Positions 20,209 through 28,258 of a stretch of 64,000 nt of DNA are shown here, piece after piece; within the stretch, counting starts at the first letter, position 1; each line of letters begins with the position of its first letter. Under the pieces are notes generated by a model, which saw only the letters and a program-made list of their open reading frames with translations, searched no databases and was not told the DNA's origin. Source of the DNA: Enterococcus cecorum DSM 20682 = ATCC 43198 (GTDB lineage: Bacteria > Bacillota > Bacilli > Lactobacillales > Enterococcaceae); NCBI RefSeq assembly GCF_000407565.1, contig NZ_ASWI01000003.1, forward strand, positions 559,501-623,500. Direction: 5' to 3'. The position numbers and the translations under genes were made by a program.

Positions 20209-20506
20209 ATGCACAAAAAGCAGGGGTTGATTTTACCTATTACGTTATTTTCATATTTTAATGGATAACTCGATTATTTTTACGAGCTCATTACAAATTG
20301 GCGAGATTTTTCGTTTTTCACCAACTGAATTATCATGGGTATCCAGTGCTTTAACCAATACCATGCATCAAATTGGCGGACCATTAGGCTTATCAATCAT
20401 TGTCTTAAACACAATTCAATTTCAGATTAAAATGATGTTTATTGCTTGTTACACAGCCTTTGCCATTGTCATTATTATATTTGGAATGCTAAGGAAAAAA
20501 GAATAG
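20209..20506 (+). pseudogene. Remnant of a DHA2-type MFS drug transporter
   Basis: The first 19 codons from ATG 20209 (start MHKKQGLILPITLF) stop at 20266-20268. In the +1 frame the sequence continues MDNSIIFTSSLQIGEIF, the typical first helix and loop of 14-helix EmrB/QacA transporters, then jumps directly to NTMHQIGGPLGLSIIVL, normally found near the last helices. So there is both a frameshift and a large in-frame internal deletion. No functional transporter can be made. Confidence 0.7.
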
Positions 20507-20510
20507 ATGA

Positions 20511-20540
20511 AAAAAGGACGGTTTGGTGTCGTCCTTTTTA
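20511..20540 (+). terminator. Terminator after MFS remnant
   Basis: AAAAAGGACG (20511-20520) pairs perfectly with CGTCCTTTTT (20530-20539). Confidence 0.7.
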
Positions 20541-20719
20541 TCATTTCCAAAAACCAAATTCTTTCTTTTTGACTTCTTCTATTGTATAAAGTTTGGCTAA
20601 GCGCTTGAGTTCAGAAGATAGATTTCCTATAATGCATTCCTACCGCCTAAATTTTTTATAGCGGCTTTCAGATATAGATTATATTCCTCGATTGTTAATT
20701 TTTCTAGCTTTTCAGACAT
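20541..20719 (-). pseudogene. Small conserved-looking gene broken by a frameshift
   Basis: From ATG 20719 (GAGGTG six bases upstream) 29 codons beginning MSEKLEKLTIEEYNLYLKA end at a stop just after GGRNAL. One frame over, the sequence continues GNLSSELKRLAKLYTIEEV to a natural stop at 20541 following KEFGFWK. A one-base indel around 20632-20640 explains this. The restored product would be about 58 residues, acidic and helical, function unknown. Confidence 0.6.
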
Positions 20720-20811
20720 GTGCATCACCTCAAACCAATTATAACACGTTTTGTAGAAAAGGTTTACATCGAAATGTCAAAGTTATTTTACATACAATTA
20801 GTACAAAGTAG

Positions 20812-20840
20812 CTGATTCTTATTCGGTTTTATGCTAGAAT
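20812..20840 (+). promoter_or_regulatory. glyA promoter, with possible PurR box
   Basis: An extended -10 box, TGCTAGAAT (ending 20840), lies 17 bp after CTGATT (20812-20817). The spacer holds AAAACCGAATAAG on the minus strand, which resembles the PurR box of lactic acid bacteria with mismatches. glyA belongs to the purine/one-carbon regulon in relatives. The rest of 20720-20933 shows no gene. Confidence 0.4.
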
Positions 20841-20933
20841 TTAAGCAACTACTTGAGATTTTTTCTTTTTGTAGCATTTTTTCATCAGCAAGCACACCTT
20901 GACTGATAATATTTTTAAAAAGGAGTGTCCTAC

Positions 20934-22172
20934 TTGGATTATAAGGCATTTGACCCAGAATTATGGCAAGCAATTGAAAATGAAGGCGTACGTCAACAAA
21001 ATAATTTGGAATTAATCGCATCTGAAAATATTGTTTCTAAAGGTGTTTTAGCAGCGCAAGGCAGTATTTTAACAAACAAATACGCAGAAGGCTATCCAAA
21101 TAAACGTTACTATGGTGGTTGCGAATTTGTTGATGTTGTGGAAACTTTAGCTATCGAACGTGCAAAAGAACTTTTTGGTGCAAAATTTGCAAATGTACAA
21201 CCTCACTCTGGTTCACAAGCAAATACAGCTGCTTATTTAGCATTAATTGAACCTGGTGATACTGTTTTAGGTATGGACCTTTCAGCAGGCGGACATTTAA
21301 CACATGGTTCACCTGTTAACTTTAGTGGCAAGACTTACCATTTTGTTGGTTATGGCGTTGATCCTACCACTGAAGTCATTGATTATGATGTTGTTCGTAT
21401 TTTAGCACGCGAACACCAGCCAAAATTAATCGTAGCTGGTGCCTCTGCTTACTCAAGAACGATTGATTTTGCAAAATTTAGAGAAATTGCCGATGAAGTA
21501 GGCGCAAAATTAATGGTCGATATGGCGCATATTGCTGGTCTTGTTGCCGCTGGTTTACATCCAAATCCAGTACCATATGCGGATATCGTTACAACAACTA
21601 CCCACAAAACGTTACGCGGGCCTCGTGGGGGCATGATTTTGACGAATGACGAAGAATTAGCGAAAAAAGTGAATTCTGCTATTTTCCCTGGCATTCAAGG
21701 TGGCCCATTAGAACACGTGATTGCTGGTAAAGCTGTGGCATTTAAAGAAGCGCTAGATCTAAGTTTTAAAGAATATGCGCAACAGGTAGTTAAAAATGCT
21801 AAGGCGATGGTGGATGTCTTTAATAATGAGCCTAAAGCCCGCTTAGTTTCTGGTGATACAGATAATCATTTATTACTAATGGAAGTGACTGGTTTTGGTC
21901 TAAATGGTAAAGAGGCCGAACATTTACTTGATTCAGTAAATATCACGGTAAACAAAAACTCTATTCCATTTGAAACATTAAGTCCATTCAAGACAAGTGG
22001 TATCCGTATTGGTACACCTGCGATTACGAGCCGTGGCTTTAAAGAAGAAGATGCTGCTAAAGTCGCTGAGTTAATCGTCAAAGTTTTATCAAATAAAGAT
22101 GATACCGATGTGCTTGCTCAAGTCAAACAAGAAGTGAAGAATTTAACGGATAAATATCCAATTTATAAATAG
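20934..22172 (+). CDS. glyA: Serine hydroxymethyltransferase
   Basis: A 412-residue PLP enzyme that interconverts serine and glycine and charges tetrahydrofolate with a one-carbon unit. The PLP lysine is Lys225 in [15 protein letters not shown], and the folate-binding region is intact. TTG at 20934 was chosen as start because AAGGAG sits nine bases upstream and the family begins MDYK; the in-frame GTG at 20925 lies within that ribosome site. A terminator separates it from upp. Confidence 0.95.
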   Translation: MDYKAFDPELWQAIENEGVRQQNNLELIASENIVSKGVLAAQGSILTNKYAEGYPNKRYYGGCEFVDVVETLAIERAKELFGAKFANVQPHSGSQANTAAYLALIEPGDTVLGMDLSAGGHLTHGSPVNFSGKTYHFVGYGVDPTTEVIDYDVVRILAREHQPKLIVAGASAYSRTIDFAKFREIADEVGAKLMVDMAHIAGLVAAGLHPNPVPYADIVTTTTHKTLRGPRGGMILTNDEELAKKVNSAIFPGIQGGPLEHVIAGKAVAFKEALDLSFKEYAQQVVKNAKAMVDVFNNEPKARLVSGDTDNHLLLMEVTGFGLNGKEAEHLLDSVNITVNKNSIPFETLSPFKTSGIRIGTPAITSRGFKEEDAAKVAELIVKVLSNKDDTDVLAQVKQEVKNLTDKYPIYK

Positions 22173-22175
22173 TTC

Positions 22176-22214
22176 TAAAAAAAACAGGTTTCATTTTTGA
22201 AATCTGTTTTTTTA
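22176..22214 (+). terminator. Terminator after glyA
   Basis: AACAGGTTTCA (22183-22193) pairs with TGAAATCTGTT (22198-22208), then T7. Confidence 0.8.
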
Positions 22215-22304
22215 GAGTTAGAGTAAACCTTTTACTTAGGTGTTGAAAGTTTAGTGAGTTTCCTTTAGAATATAGTAGATAAAATAAGTGACGAGGTGGA
22301 AAAA

Positions 22305-22934
22305 ATGGGCAAATTTAAAGTAATCGATCATCCATTAATTCAACACAAATTAACGATGATTCGTGATAAAAATTGTGGTACTAAGGTATTTCGTGAAGTT
22401 GTAAATGAAATTGCGATGTTAATGGCGTATGAAGTTTCACGCGATATGCCATTAGAAGACGTTGTAATTGAAACACCAATTTGTCAATCAACACAAAAGA
22501 CTTTATCTGGTAAAAAAGTGGCGATTGTGCCAATTTTACGTGCAGGTATCGGCATGGTGGATGGTATTTTAGAGTTAATTCCAGCAGCTAAAGTTGGTCA
22601 TGTCGGAATGTATCGTGATGAAGAAACTTTAGAGCCACATGAGTATTTCATGAAGTTGCCTGAAGATATTGATAGTCGTCAATTATTTGTGGTTGACCCA
22701 ATGTTAGCAACAGGTGGTTCAGCAATTATGGCGATTGATTCATTGAAAAAACGTGGCGCATCTAATATCCGCTTTGTCTGTTTAGTGGCTGCTCCTGAAG
22801 GGGTTAAAGCTTTACAAGACGCGCATCCAGACATTGATATTTATACTGCTGCGCTAGATGAAAAATTAAATGAAAATGGTTATATCGTTCCTGGTTTAGG
22901 GGATGCTGGAGACCGTCTATTCGGTACTAAATAA
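22305..22934 (+). CDS. upp: Uracil phosphoribosyltransferase
   Basis: A 209-residue enzyme that makes UMP from uracil and PRPP. The PRPP-binding motif is [12 protein letters not shown], and the uracil-binding end is [21 protein letters not shown] 22305 was chosen ([15 protein letters not shown]), with ACGAGGTGG upstream. Gene order glyA-upp matches enterococci. Confidence 0.95.
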   Translation: MGKFKVIDHPLIQHKLTMIRDKNCGTKVFREVVNEIAMLMAYEVSRDMPLEDVVIETPICQSTQKTLSGKKVAIVPILRAGIGMVDGILELIPAAKVGHVGMYRDEETLEPHEYFMKLPEDIDSRQLFVVDPMLATGGSAIMAIDSLKKRGASNIRFVCLVAAPEGVKALQDAHPDIDIYTAALDEKLNENGYIVPGLGDAGDRLFGTK

Positions 22935-22948
22935 TCATAGCAATTTAG

Positions 22949-22990
22949 GCACTTCTTTGACAGTTTTTTGCTGCAAAGAGGTGCTTTTTT
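22949..22990 (+). terminator. Terminator after upp
   Basis: GCACTTCTTTG (22949-22959) pairs perfectly with CAAAGAGGTGC (22974-22984), then T6. Confidence 0.85.
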
Positions 22991-23043
22991 GTAGCTATTT
23001 TTGTAGAATAAAGTCGGGATAAATCTAGAAAGTGGGGATTACA

Positions 23044-23328
23044 ATGAAGCGAAAACCAATGAATGTAGTTGACAGAGCAAAATTTTGTCGTGATGTTGCA
23101 ATCTTAAATGATGATAGTGAAGAAACTATTGAAATTTTGCGGGATTTTCAAAGTGATTCCTCGATTTTTTTCACTGCAAAGATTCCTATTTCTGAATGGG
23201 CAACTGGGACATTAATTATGTTAGGAAAGCTGAAATATGAGGAAAATGTAACAGAAGATATGGACTATATTTTGCGGGTTTATAAAGACTTCAAAAAAGA
23301 ATATGAAAAAGGAAATTTGGAATTATAA
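23044..23328 (+). CDS. Hypothetical protein
   Basis: A 94-residue soluble, acidic-rich protein beginning MKRKPMNVVDRAKFCRDVA. No motif was recognised and no membrane segment is present. GTGGGGAT upstream is a weak ribosome site. It sits between upp and the prophage edge with a decayed small reading frame after it, in a stretch that looks like accessory sequence. Confidence 0.55.
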   Translation: MKRKPMNVVDRAKFCRDVAILNDDSEETIEILRDFQSDSSIFFTAKIPISEWATGTLIMLGKLKYEENVTEDMDYILRVYKDFKKEYEKGNLEL

Positions 23329-23352
23329 GTCAATTGTATTAGAAAAATTAGG

Positions 23353-23499
23353 ATGAAAAAATATAGTGTTCCAATATGAAATAACAAAATATTACCAAAA
23401 GTCTTAGGTAGAGTAGCAAGTACACCGGAGACAATCGTGCGAGAAAAGTTTTTAACGAACAGTTTGAAGCATGTTGAAAAAGAGATTTGGAAAAGATAG
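23353..23499 (+). pseudogene. Possible 48-codon gene with a nonsense codon
   Basis: ATG 23353 opens MKKYSVPI, then TGA at 23377, then the same frame stays open as NNKILPKVLGRVASTPETIV and onward to KEIWKR and a stop at 23497-23499. A TGG-to-TGA change would explain it. No ribosome site is evident and the family is unknown, so this is tentative. Confidence 0.3.
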
Positions 23500-23521
23500 A
23501 AAAAAAACAAATAACTAGCAT

Positions 23522-23809
23522 CTAGTCGAATGGATTAGGTGCTTTTTTTGAATGATATCTTCGATTATAAGCAGCCATATCAATGCCGATTACAGCGATA
23601 GTACTTTCAGGGTGTTGCTTTTGTAATTCAACAATGTCACTAGCTTTAGGATATTTTTCGTAATCTTCAAGAGCAAAACCCAAAACTTCTTGTGCCATTT
23701 CAAGGGCTTCTTCTTGTGTTTTTCCTTGTGTGATTGCTGATGGAATATCTGGAAATGTGACAGTAATATAACGTTCTCCTTGAGTAAATACAGCTAGATA
23801 GAATAGCAT
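23522..23809 (-). CDS. HicB-like antitoxin-family protein, solitary
   Basis: A 95-residue protein with the HicB partial RNase H-like fold pattern: MLFYLAVFTQGERYITVTFP, then ITQGKTQEEALEMAQEVLG. No hicA toxin gene is next to it on either side. The ATG at 23809 was chosen because GAGGAC lies upstream. Only about 20 bases separate the start from the tRNA-type terminator next to the prophage edge, leaving little room for a promoter. It may be an orphan antitoxin or a HicB-fold regulator. Confidence 0.7.
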   Translation of the reverse strand: MLFYLAVFTQGERYITVTFPDIPSAITQGKTQEEALEMAQEVLGFALEDYEKYPKASDIVELQKQHPESTIAVIGIDMAAYNRRYHSKKAPNPFD

Positions 23810-23860
23810 AAGCGTCCTCTTTATAAAAAAAAAACCGCTGAACCTTGTGGGGATCAACGG

Positions 23861-23916
23861 TTTTATTGATATGCCAGCTGCAGGGTTCGAACCTGTGACC
23901 TACGCGTTACGAGTGC
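23861..23916. repeat. Left attachment site (tRNA-Thr 3' fragment)
   Basis: 56 bases identical to 61960-62015. They hold the last 45 nucleotides of tRNA-Thr, from the anticodon stem to the 3' end, plus 11 bases downstream. The tRNA copy stops after GAGTGC, so this is a fragment. On its left, 23830-23860 forms a terminator-like hairpin on the minus strand (AAAACCGTTGA with TCAGCGGTTTT and a T-run), matching imperfectly the one at the right end. Confidence 0.92.
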
Positions 23917-24008
23917 ATAAATGTAATTGAATATGTAAGTTTATGTGTTGATATAACTCGATTTCAATGCATTAGCTTATCTTGTATTATCTTATTTTTA
24001 CATGTGTG

Positions 24009-24030
24009 TTGACAACTTATTTGACAACTT
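24009..24030 (+). promoter_or_regulatory. Probable integrase arm-type sites, left
   Basis: TTGACAACTT occurs at 24009-24018 and again at 24021-24030, a 12-bp period, between the left att core and the integrase stop. A matching pair lies near the right end at 61867. Confidence 0.55.
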
Positions 24031-24040
24031 TAAAATAAAA

Positions 24041-25228
24041 TTATCGAAACACACTTGAAATTGCATTTGACGCAATAATATCGCTCTCTTCTAAAGCTGA
24101 TGCGTACATGTTCATTGTTGTTCTAATATCCTTGTGACCTAATCGCTCTTGAATAACTTTCAACGGTACAGTGGGATCGGCAGCTAAAAACGAAGCAGTA
24201 GTGTGTCTGATATCGTGTAATCTTATGACACGCAGATTATTCCTTTTAGCAAATCTTGTCCATTTACGATAAAGGGATGTTGGTAGGACAAAACTGCCGT
24301 CAGCGTTACCGAATAGATAAGCTTTGTCCGAATTAATTCCTAGAGTTAATCGTTGTTTCTTTTTCATCAGTATAAATTCTTTCATGACTTTCAGATAATC
24401 GTCTGGAACTACCATAGTTAATTCATCCCCGGTCTTTGTACCTGGTGCACAGTAATATTCTTCTTTTAAATCATCTTCTTCAAATTTAGGTCTTTTAGTA
24501 ATTCGTTGGTGTATCCAAATTTTCTTTTGATTAAAATCAATATCAGATTCGAGTAATCCAGCTAGTTCACTTTCTCTGGCTCCTGTAACAAAAGCGGTTA
24601 GTAAGAAGGCTTTAGTATCCAGTGATGTTTTAGGCTTGTTGGCGGCTTTTAAAAACAAATTGATTTCAGATAAATTGTATGGCTTACATACTTTCTTGAC
24701 TTCTTTCTTCTTCCTTTTTATCTTCACTTTTTCCACTGGTGATTCGTCCATAATACGATAAACATCAATCGCTAAATTAAATACAGAGCTTAACACATTT
24801 AGTATTTTCTTCTTTGTGGTGTAAGCTAGTTCATTGCCATTTTTTAAATTCTTTGCTTGGTTAATATAATTTTGAATATGAAATGTTCGAATGCTTTTTA
24901 TTTTCATGCTACCAAAAGTGGGGATGATTCGTGTATCCATAATTTTCATGTAATCTAGGTAACTTCTGGATTCTAGCAAAGATTCAGCATCTTTCATCCA
25001 CATTTTTTTGTAGAATGTTTCCAAGGTAATCTTATCTAAACTACCGAATCCATTCCGAGTCAATTCTTCTATCCATTCATCCAATGCTACATAAGCTTTG
25101 CGTGTAGAATCAACTTCTATTACTTTTTGTTTTCTTTGACGTTCTTCAAAATCATTATAATAAGTTACTAAAAGTTTATATTTATTATCAGTCATCTTTT
25201 TGACTGTACCATTAATATCTTTTATCAT
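24041..25228 (-). CDS. int: Tyrosine-type phage integrase
   Basis: A 395-residue site-specific recombinase. An N-terminal arm-binding domain and a SAM-like core-binding domain precede the catalytic domain, with the catalytic Arg in TGARESELAGLL, HDIRHTTASFL (His-x-x-Arg), and GHKDIRTTMNMYA with the conserved His and the Tyr nucleophile. The ATG at 25228 was chosen with GGAG ten bases upstream. It lies 124 bp inside the left attachment core and should integrate the phage into tRNA-Thr. Confidence 0.95.
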   Translation of the reverse strand: MIKDINGTVKKMTDNKYKLLVTYYNDFEERQRKQKVIEVDSTRKAYVALDEWIEELTRNGFGSLDKITLETFYKKMWMKDAESLLESRSYLDYMKIMDTRIIPTFGSMKIKSIRTFHIQNYINQAKNLKNGNELAYTTKKKILNVLSSVFNLAIDVYRIMDESPVEKVKIKRKKKEVKKVCKPYNLSEINLFLKAANKPKTSLDTKAFLLTAFVTGARESELAGLLESDIDFNQKKIWIHQRITKRPKFEEDDLKEEYYCAPGTKTGDELTMVVPDDYLKVMKEFILMKKKQRLTLGINSDKAYLFGNADGSFVLPTSLYRKWTRFAKRNNLRVIRLHDIRHTTASFLAADPTVPLKVIQERLGHKDIRTTMNMYASALEESDIIASNAISSVFR

Positions 25229-25250
25229 ATTGTATTCACTCCAATTTCTG

Positions 25251-25347
25251 TGATACAATAGGCATGCGGAATAAACCTATTGTATCTAGGGTATTATTCG
25301 CTTGAACATCACTCGAACTTGGCGGAGAGAGTGGTGTTCTTTTTTTG
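25251..25347 (+). ncRNA. Candidate small RNA between int and lipoprotein gene
   Basis: Two hairpins follow each other on the plus strand, opposite to the flanking genes. GATACAATAGG (25252-25262) pairs perfectly with CCTATTGTATC (25276-25286). GAACATCACTC (25304-25314) pairs with GAGTGGTGTTC (25329-25339) with one G-U, then T7. The second hairpin is a good intrinsic terminator with no plus-strand protein gene to end. The layout recalls the published Lacto-int RNA motif near integrases in Lactobacillales, but identity is not shown. Confidence 0.45.
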
Positions 25348-25355
25348 TCATTATA

Positions 25356-25958
25356 TTAATGCTCTAAAGGTACTTTAAATTTTATTGTTTTATTTTCAAA
25401 TCCTAATGAAAAATCGTCACTATATTCGATTTCAATTTCATTTTCATTAGTTTGTTCTTCTGGCATAACAAACCAAACTGTTGATTGTGCTGAACGACCT
25501 TTATTTACTTCTGTTTGACCAGATTGCATGCTTTGGTCGCTTCCGGCTCTGCCATCTTTATCGAATGCATGTACAAACTGTACACTAACCAACATAGGCT
25601 CTTCTACCGCATAATTTTTATATTCATAAGTAACTTCTACCGTATTTTGGGGTTTGCCGGAGGTATATAAGTCGCTTGTCTCACTCAAAGCAGTTGTAGC
25701 TTTAAGCACTTTTAAACTATATCTATTATTATCTTGTGAATCAGTTATGAATGCTTCTTCGTTAAGTCCATACGTTTTATCTTCCGATTCAACCTTTTCT
25801 TCTTTGCTGTTTTTATTCGAATTTTCTGAGTCTTGCTTTTTATTTATTTCTGAGTTTTCCTTATTCGAACTGGAACTTACATTTTCTTGTTGGTTACCAC
25901 ATGCGACTAGTAATAATGATGTACATAAAATAGTGACTGATAATATTTTTTTCTTCAT
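25356..25958 (-). CDS. Prophage-encoded surface lipoprotein
   Basis: A 200-residue lipoprotein. It begins MKKKILSVTILCTSLLLVA and reaches a lipobox ending in LVACG, followed by a Ser/Asn/Lys/Glu-rich linker (about residues 22-60) and a beta-rich domain (70-200) of the DUF4352/DUF5067-like, Ig-fold type. Located between int and the repressor, the usual place for lysogenic-conversion and superinfection-exclusion genes. Exclusion of related phages is inferred from position only. ATG 25958 has AGGAG ten bases upstream. Confidence 0.75.
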   Translation of the reverse strand: MKKKILSVTILCTSLLLVACGNQQENVSSSSNKENSEINKKQDSENSNKNSKEEKVESEDKTYGLNEEAFITDSQDNNRYSLKVLKATTALSETSDLYTSGKPQNTVEVTYEYKNYAVEEPMLVSVQFVHAFDKDGRAGSDQSMQSGQTEVNKGRSAQSTVWFVMPEEQTNENEIEIEYSDDFSLGFENKTIKFKVPLEH

Positions 25959-25970
25959 AATAAACAACTC

Positions 25971-26396
25971 CTAATAAACATATTCTTCAAATTCTTCACT
26001 CAAACCAAGTGCTGTTAAGATATCGTATTTTGTTTCAAATTCATATAATTCTGGGTTTAATTTCAACAGTAGCTGCATTGCCATCATGTTTGCTTCTCGT
26101 TCCATTTTATTTACAAATCGGTTAAGCTCTAATCCTCTATAAAAAGGTGTACTCGCACCACTATGCAATCTAATATGTGCAAATTCATGCGCAATCACAA
26201 ATTGCTGGTAGGCGTAACTCCAATTTTGATTAACAATGATTGTTTTACATTTATTGTTAACAATCGTGCATCCACCAGTTTCATCATCCAAATCAAAATA
26301 CAATATTTTACATTTAGCTTTTGTAACTAAATCTTGTAGCGAATTTGGTTTGTAGTATTTAAAAACTTTTTCAACTTCGTCATCAATACGTGACAT
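25971..26396 (-). CDS. ImmA/IrrE-family metallopeptidase
   Basis: A 141-residue zinc protease with FVIAHEFAHIRLH (HExxH type) and a downstream glutamate in MEREANMMAM. In ICEBs1 and related prophages ImmA cleaves the ImmR repressor to allow induction after DNA damage. It lies 8 bases downstream of the repressor gene, forming the same pair here. Confidence 0.88.
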   Translation of the reverse strand: MSRIDDEVEKVFKYYKPNSLQDLVTKAKCKILYFDLDDETGGCTIVNNKCKTIIVNQNWSYAYQQFVIAHEFAHIRLHSGASTPFYRGLELNRFVNKMEREANMMAMQLLLKLNPELYEFETKYDILTALGLSEEFEEYVY

Positions 26397-26404
26397 TTCA
26401 TCAC

Positions 26405-26827
26405 CTACTTGCGATATTTCTTAGGTGTGTATTTCATTTTTGCTTCTTGCTTATTCATTTCCATTGCAGTTTTAATTGCTAGCAATAAGCGGTCTTTTTG
26501 GTCTTTTGTGGCTGGTTCGCCATAAAAGTTTAAATTCTCTCCGTTCTCGATCCCCTCCATTAGTTTTTCTGCCTGAATCGCTATGTCATTCTTTTCTTTG
26601 TCAGTTAATGCATAGTAAGGTTCAGGTTGTTTGTTAGATGTTCTACCTAGTAAATAATCCGTTGACACACCAAAATAATCAGCGACTATCTCTAAGGTTT
26701 CTGCTTTTGGACTGCTATTTTTCCAAGAATAAATAGAATTTCTACTTAATCCAAGCTTAATAGCTAAATCAAATACAGAAATTTTTTGTTGTTTTGCTAA
26801 CTCTTCAATCCTTTCATATAGACTCAT
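26405..26827 (-). CDS. Lysogeny repressor, XRE family (ImmR/CI-like)
   Basis: A 140-residue protein with an N-terminal helix-turn-helix (KISVFDLAIKLGLSRNSIYS, about residues 15-34). The short C-terminal part has no S24 self-cleavage domain, so inactivation likely relies on the ImmA-like protease encoded downstream. It is divergent from cro across a region packed with mirrored operators. Confidence 0.88.
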   Translation of the reverse strand: MSLYERIEELAKQQKISVFDLAIKLGLSRNSIYSWKNSSPKAETLEIVADYFGVSTDYLLGRTSNKQPEPYYALTDKEKNDIAIQAEKLMEGIENGENLNFYGEPATKDQKDRLLLAIKTAMEMNKQEAKMKYTPKKYRK

Positions 26828-26860
26828 TTCTACACCTCGTTAATTCACACAGCGTTATTT

Positions 26861-27093
26861 AAGTTAAAAACTTTTAATTTTTATGTTTACAAGTTAAAAG
26901 TTTTGTACTATACTGTGTTTGTAAGTTAAATTGATAGAAAAAAGCAATCTAAAAAATACCTTTAAAGAATATAAATTGGCGGAGATATGTTCATAAAAGG
27001 CTATTTAATAGGTTTATTTTCTACACCCATATAATACAAAACTTTTAACTGTAAGTCAATTGTTTTCAACTAAAATCTATCAATTTAACTTAC
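26861..27093. promoter_or_regulatory. Divergent repressor/cro control region with mirrored operators
   Basis: AGTTAAAAGTTTTGTA at 26892 is the exact reverse complement of TACAAAACTTTTAACT at 27035 (16 bp). GTAAGTTAAATTGATAGA at 26921 is the exact reverse complement of TCTATCAATTTAACTTAC at 27076 (18 bp). A related AAGTTAAAAACTTTTAA is at 26861. TATAAT (27030-27035, plus) and TATAGT (minus strand, 26912-26907) each abut a TACAAAACTTTTAACT copy, so both look like -10 boxes of operator-controlled promoters. -35 boxes are poor. Confidence 0.75.
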
Positions 27094-27121
27094 TATTTTT
27101 ATTAGAAACGAGGTGAGTTAA

Positions 27122-27313
27122 ATGCCAGATACAAAATCAGGTAGAGAAAAGATAAGAAATTATTTAGATAGCAACGGTATTTCTCTTACAACAGTCAGCA
27201 TTTATTTTGGCATTAAAAAGCAAGATTTGGTCGATTACCTAAATGGAAATAACCAAAGTAAAAAGGCACACGAAACTTTAACCAAAATAATAGAAGCGTA
27301 CAAAATCAGATAG
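27122..27313 (+). CDS. Cro-like DNA-binding protein
   Basis: A 63-residue single-domain helix-turn-helix protein (GISLTTVSIYFGIKKQDLVD), first gene of the early plus-strand operon. Size and position fit a Cro-type antirepressor of the adjacent operators. GAGGTGAG precedes the ATG. Confidence 0.75.
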   Translation: MPDTKSGREKIRNYLDSNGISLTTVSIYFGIKKQDLVDYLNGNNQSKKAHETLTKIIEAYKIR

Positions 27314-27326
27314 GGGATGATTCAAC

Positions 27327-27575
27327 ATGCAAACTCTTGCGTTAGTAAACATGGATGATTTAAGAAAGTTGTTCGCGGAAAAGCAAATCAAAAACGAAGT
27401 GTGGAACCTGGATGAAGCAAGTGAATATCTCAAGTGCAGCAGAGCTACTTTAGCAAAACAAGCTGCAAAAGGTTTGGTGCCTGCATGTAAAGTTGGTACA
27501 GATTGGAAATTTAGTAGTATTGCATTATTCCACCTTGTAAGTGGCGGAACATTAAAACAGGAGGTAACGCAATGA
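27327..27575 (+). CDS. Helix-turn-helix protein, excisionase-like
   Basis: An 82-residue protein with an HTH_17/excisionase pattern, WNLDEASEYLKCSRATLAKQ and PACKVGTDWKF, as in MerR-like Xis proteins. It could be the excisionase or an early regulator. Its stop overlaps the next start (ATGA). Confidence 0.65.
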   Translation: MQTLALVNMDDLRKLFAEKQIKNEVWNLDEASEYLKCSRATLAKQAAKGLVPACKVGTDWKFSSIALFHLVSGGTLKQEVTQ

Positions 27576-27694
27576 AAAGATTAGTAGCAGACGAAAATTT
27601 GAAACCAAAGTACAAAATTAGACGGTGGCAATTGCTCGCATATTTAGAGTTCATCATCATTGTTGAGTTGGTAATTATGTTGCTACTCAAGTAA
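27572..27694 (+). CDS. Small single-pass membrane protein
   Basis: 40 residues beginning MKRLVADENLKPKYKIRRWQ, then one hydrophobic helix (LLAYLEFIIIVELVIMLLLK). It overlaps the previous gene by 4 bases and has GGAGGTAAC upstream. Function unknown. Confidence 0.55.
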   Translation: MKRLVADENLKPKYKIRRWQLLAYLEFIIIVELVIMLLLK

Positions 27695-27709
27695 AGGAGG
27701 GAAAGAGTG

Positions 27710-27919
27710 ATGAAAAAATACAGCAGCGGCCACGGAACGGTCAAATTAATTGTTAGTGATAACGTCGCAATTATTGATATTTTTAAAAGAGGAATATCAG
27801 GCAACATCGCATTTGATAGACATCTGCTTGATATGTATGCAGAAGATTACATAAAGGAGCATTTCGAGATGTCTGAAAAAGATGGATGGATCAGGAGGTT
27901 AGAATCTGATGAAAGTTAA
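27710..27919 (+). CDS. Hypothetical early phage protein
   Basis: 69 residues, soluble, with no recognised motif. AAAGGAGGGAAAG precedes the ATG at 27710. It overlaps the next gene by 11 bases, in keeping with a tightly packed early operon. Confidence 0.6.
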   Translation: MKKYSSGHGTVKLIVSDNVAIIDIFKRGISGNIAFDRHLLDMYAEDYIKEHFEMSEKDGWIRRLESDES

Positions 27920-28241
27920 ATATAAGAAATGGAATTGCATCGTTCAATGGTCAATGTACTACGAAAATAATAACATCGCTATCCAGTTGGTTGATGAAAA
28001 AACAAAAGAATTAATTTCGGTAGCTACTACTAATACAGGACATAAAAATATCGAATCTACTGTCCAAATTAAAGATTACTCCGAAAATAAAGGAATGTGG
28101 CAAGCGCTAGTTGATGCAGGTGTCATTGAAGATGAAGTCATTCGAACAATCGCAAGTGGCTATGTGGAAATAAAGGTAGCTAAATTAACAGAAGCAGCGC
28201 AAAAAGACTTCGAGAAATGGTTAGAAGAATGGTTCTTCTAA
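27909..28241 (+). CDS. Hypothetical early phage protein
   Basis: 110 residues starting MKVKYKKWNCIVQWSMYYEN, rich in beta-type sequence with an acidic, aromatic C-terminus (EKWLEEWFF). No family recognised. It has its own GGAGG site inside the previous gene. Confidence 0.65.
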   Translation: MKVKYKKWNCIVQWSMYYENNNIAIQLVDEKTKELISVATTNTGHKNIESTVQIKDYSENKGMWQALVDAGVIEDEVIRTIASGYVEIKVAKLTEAAQKDFEKWLEEWFF

Positions 28242-28258
28242 AAAGAGAAAGGAAGATA

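Noticed and set aside
20720-20933. Riboswitch or T-box upstream of glyA
   Set aside because: No conserved aptamer elements or terminator/antiterminator pair could be found; only a promoter and a weak PurR-like box are visible.
23871-23916. Second tRNA-Thr gene at the left end of the prophage
   Set aside because: Only positions 29-73 are present; the 5' half including D-arm is missing, so it is an attachment-site fragment.
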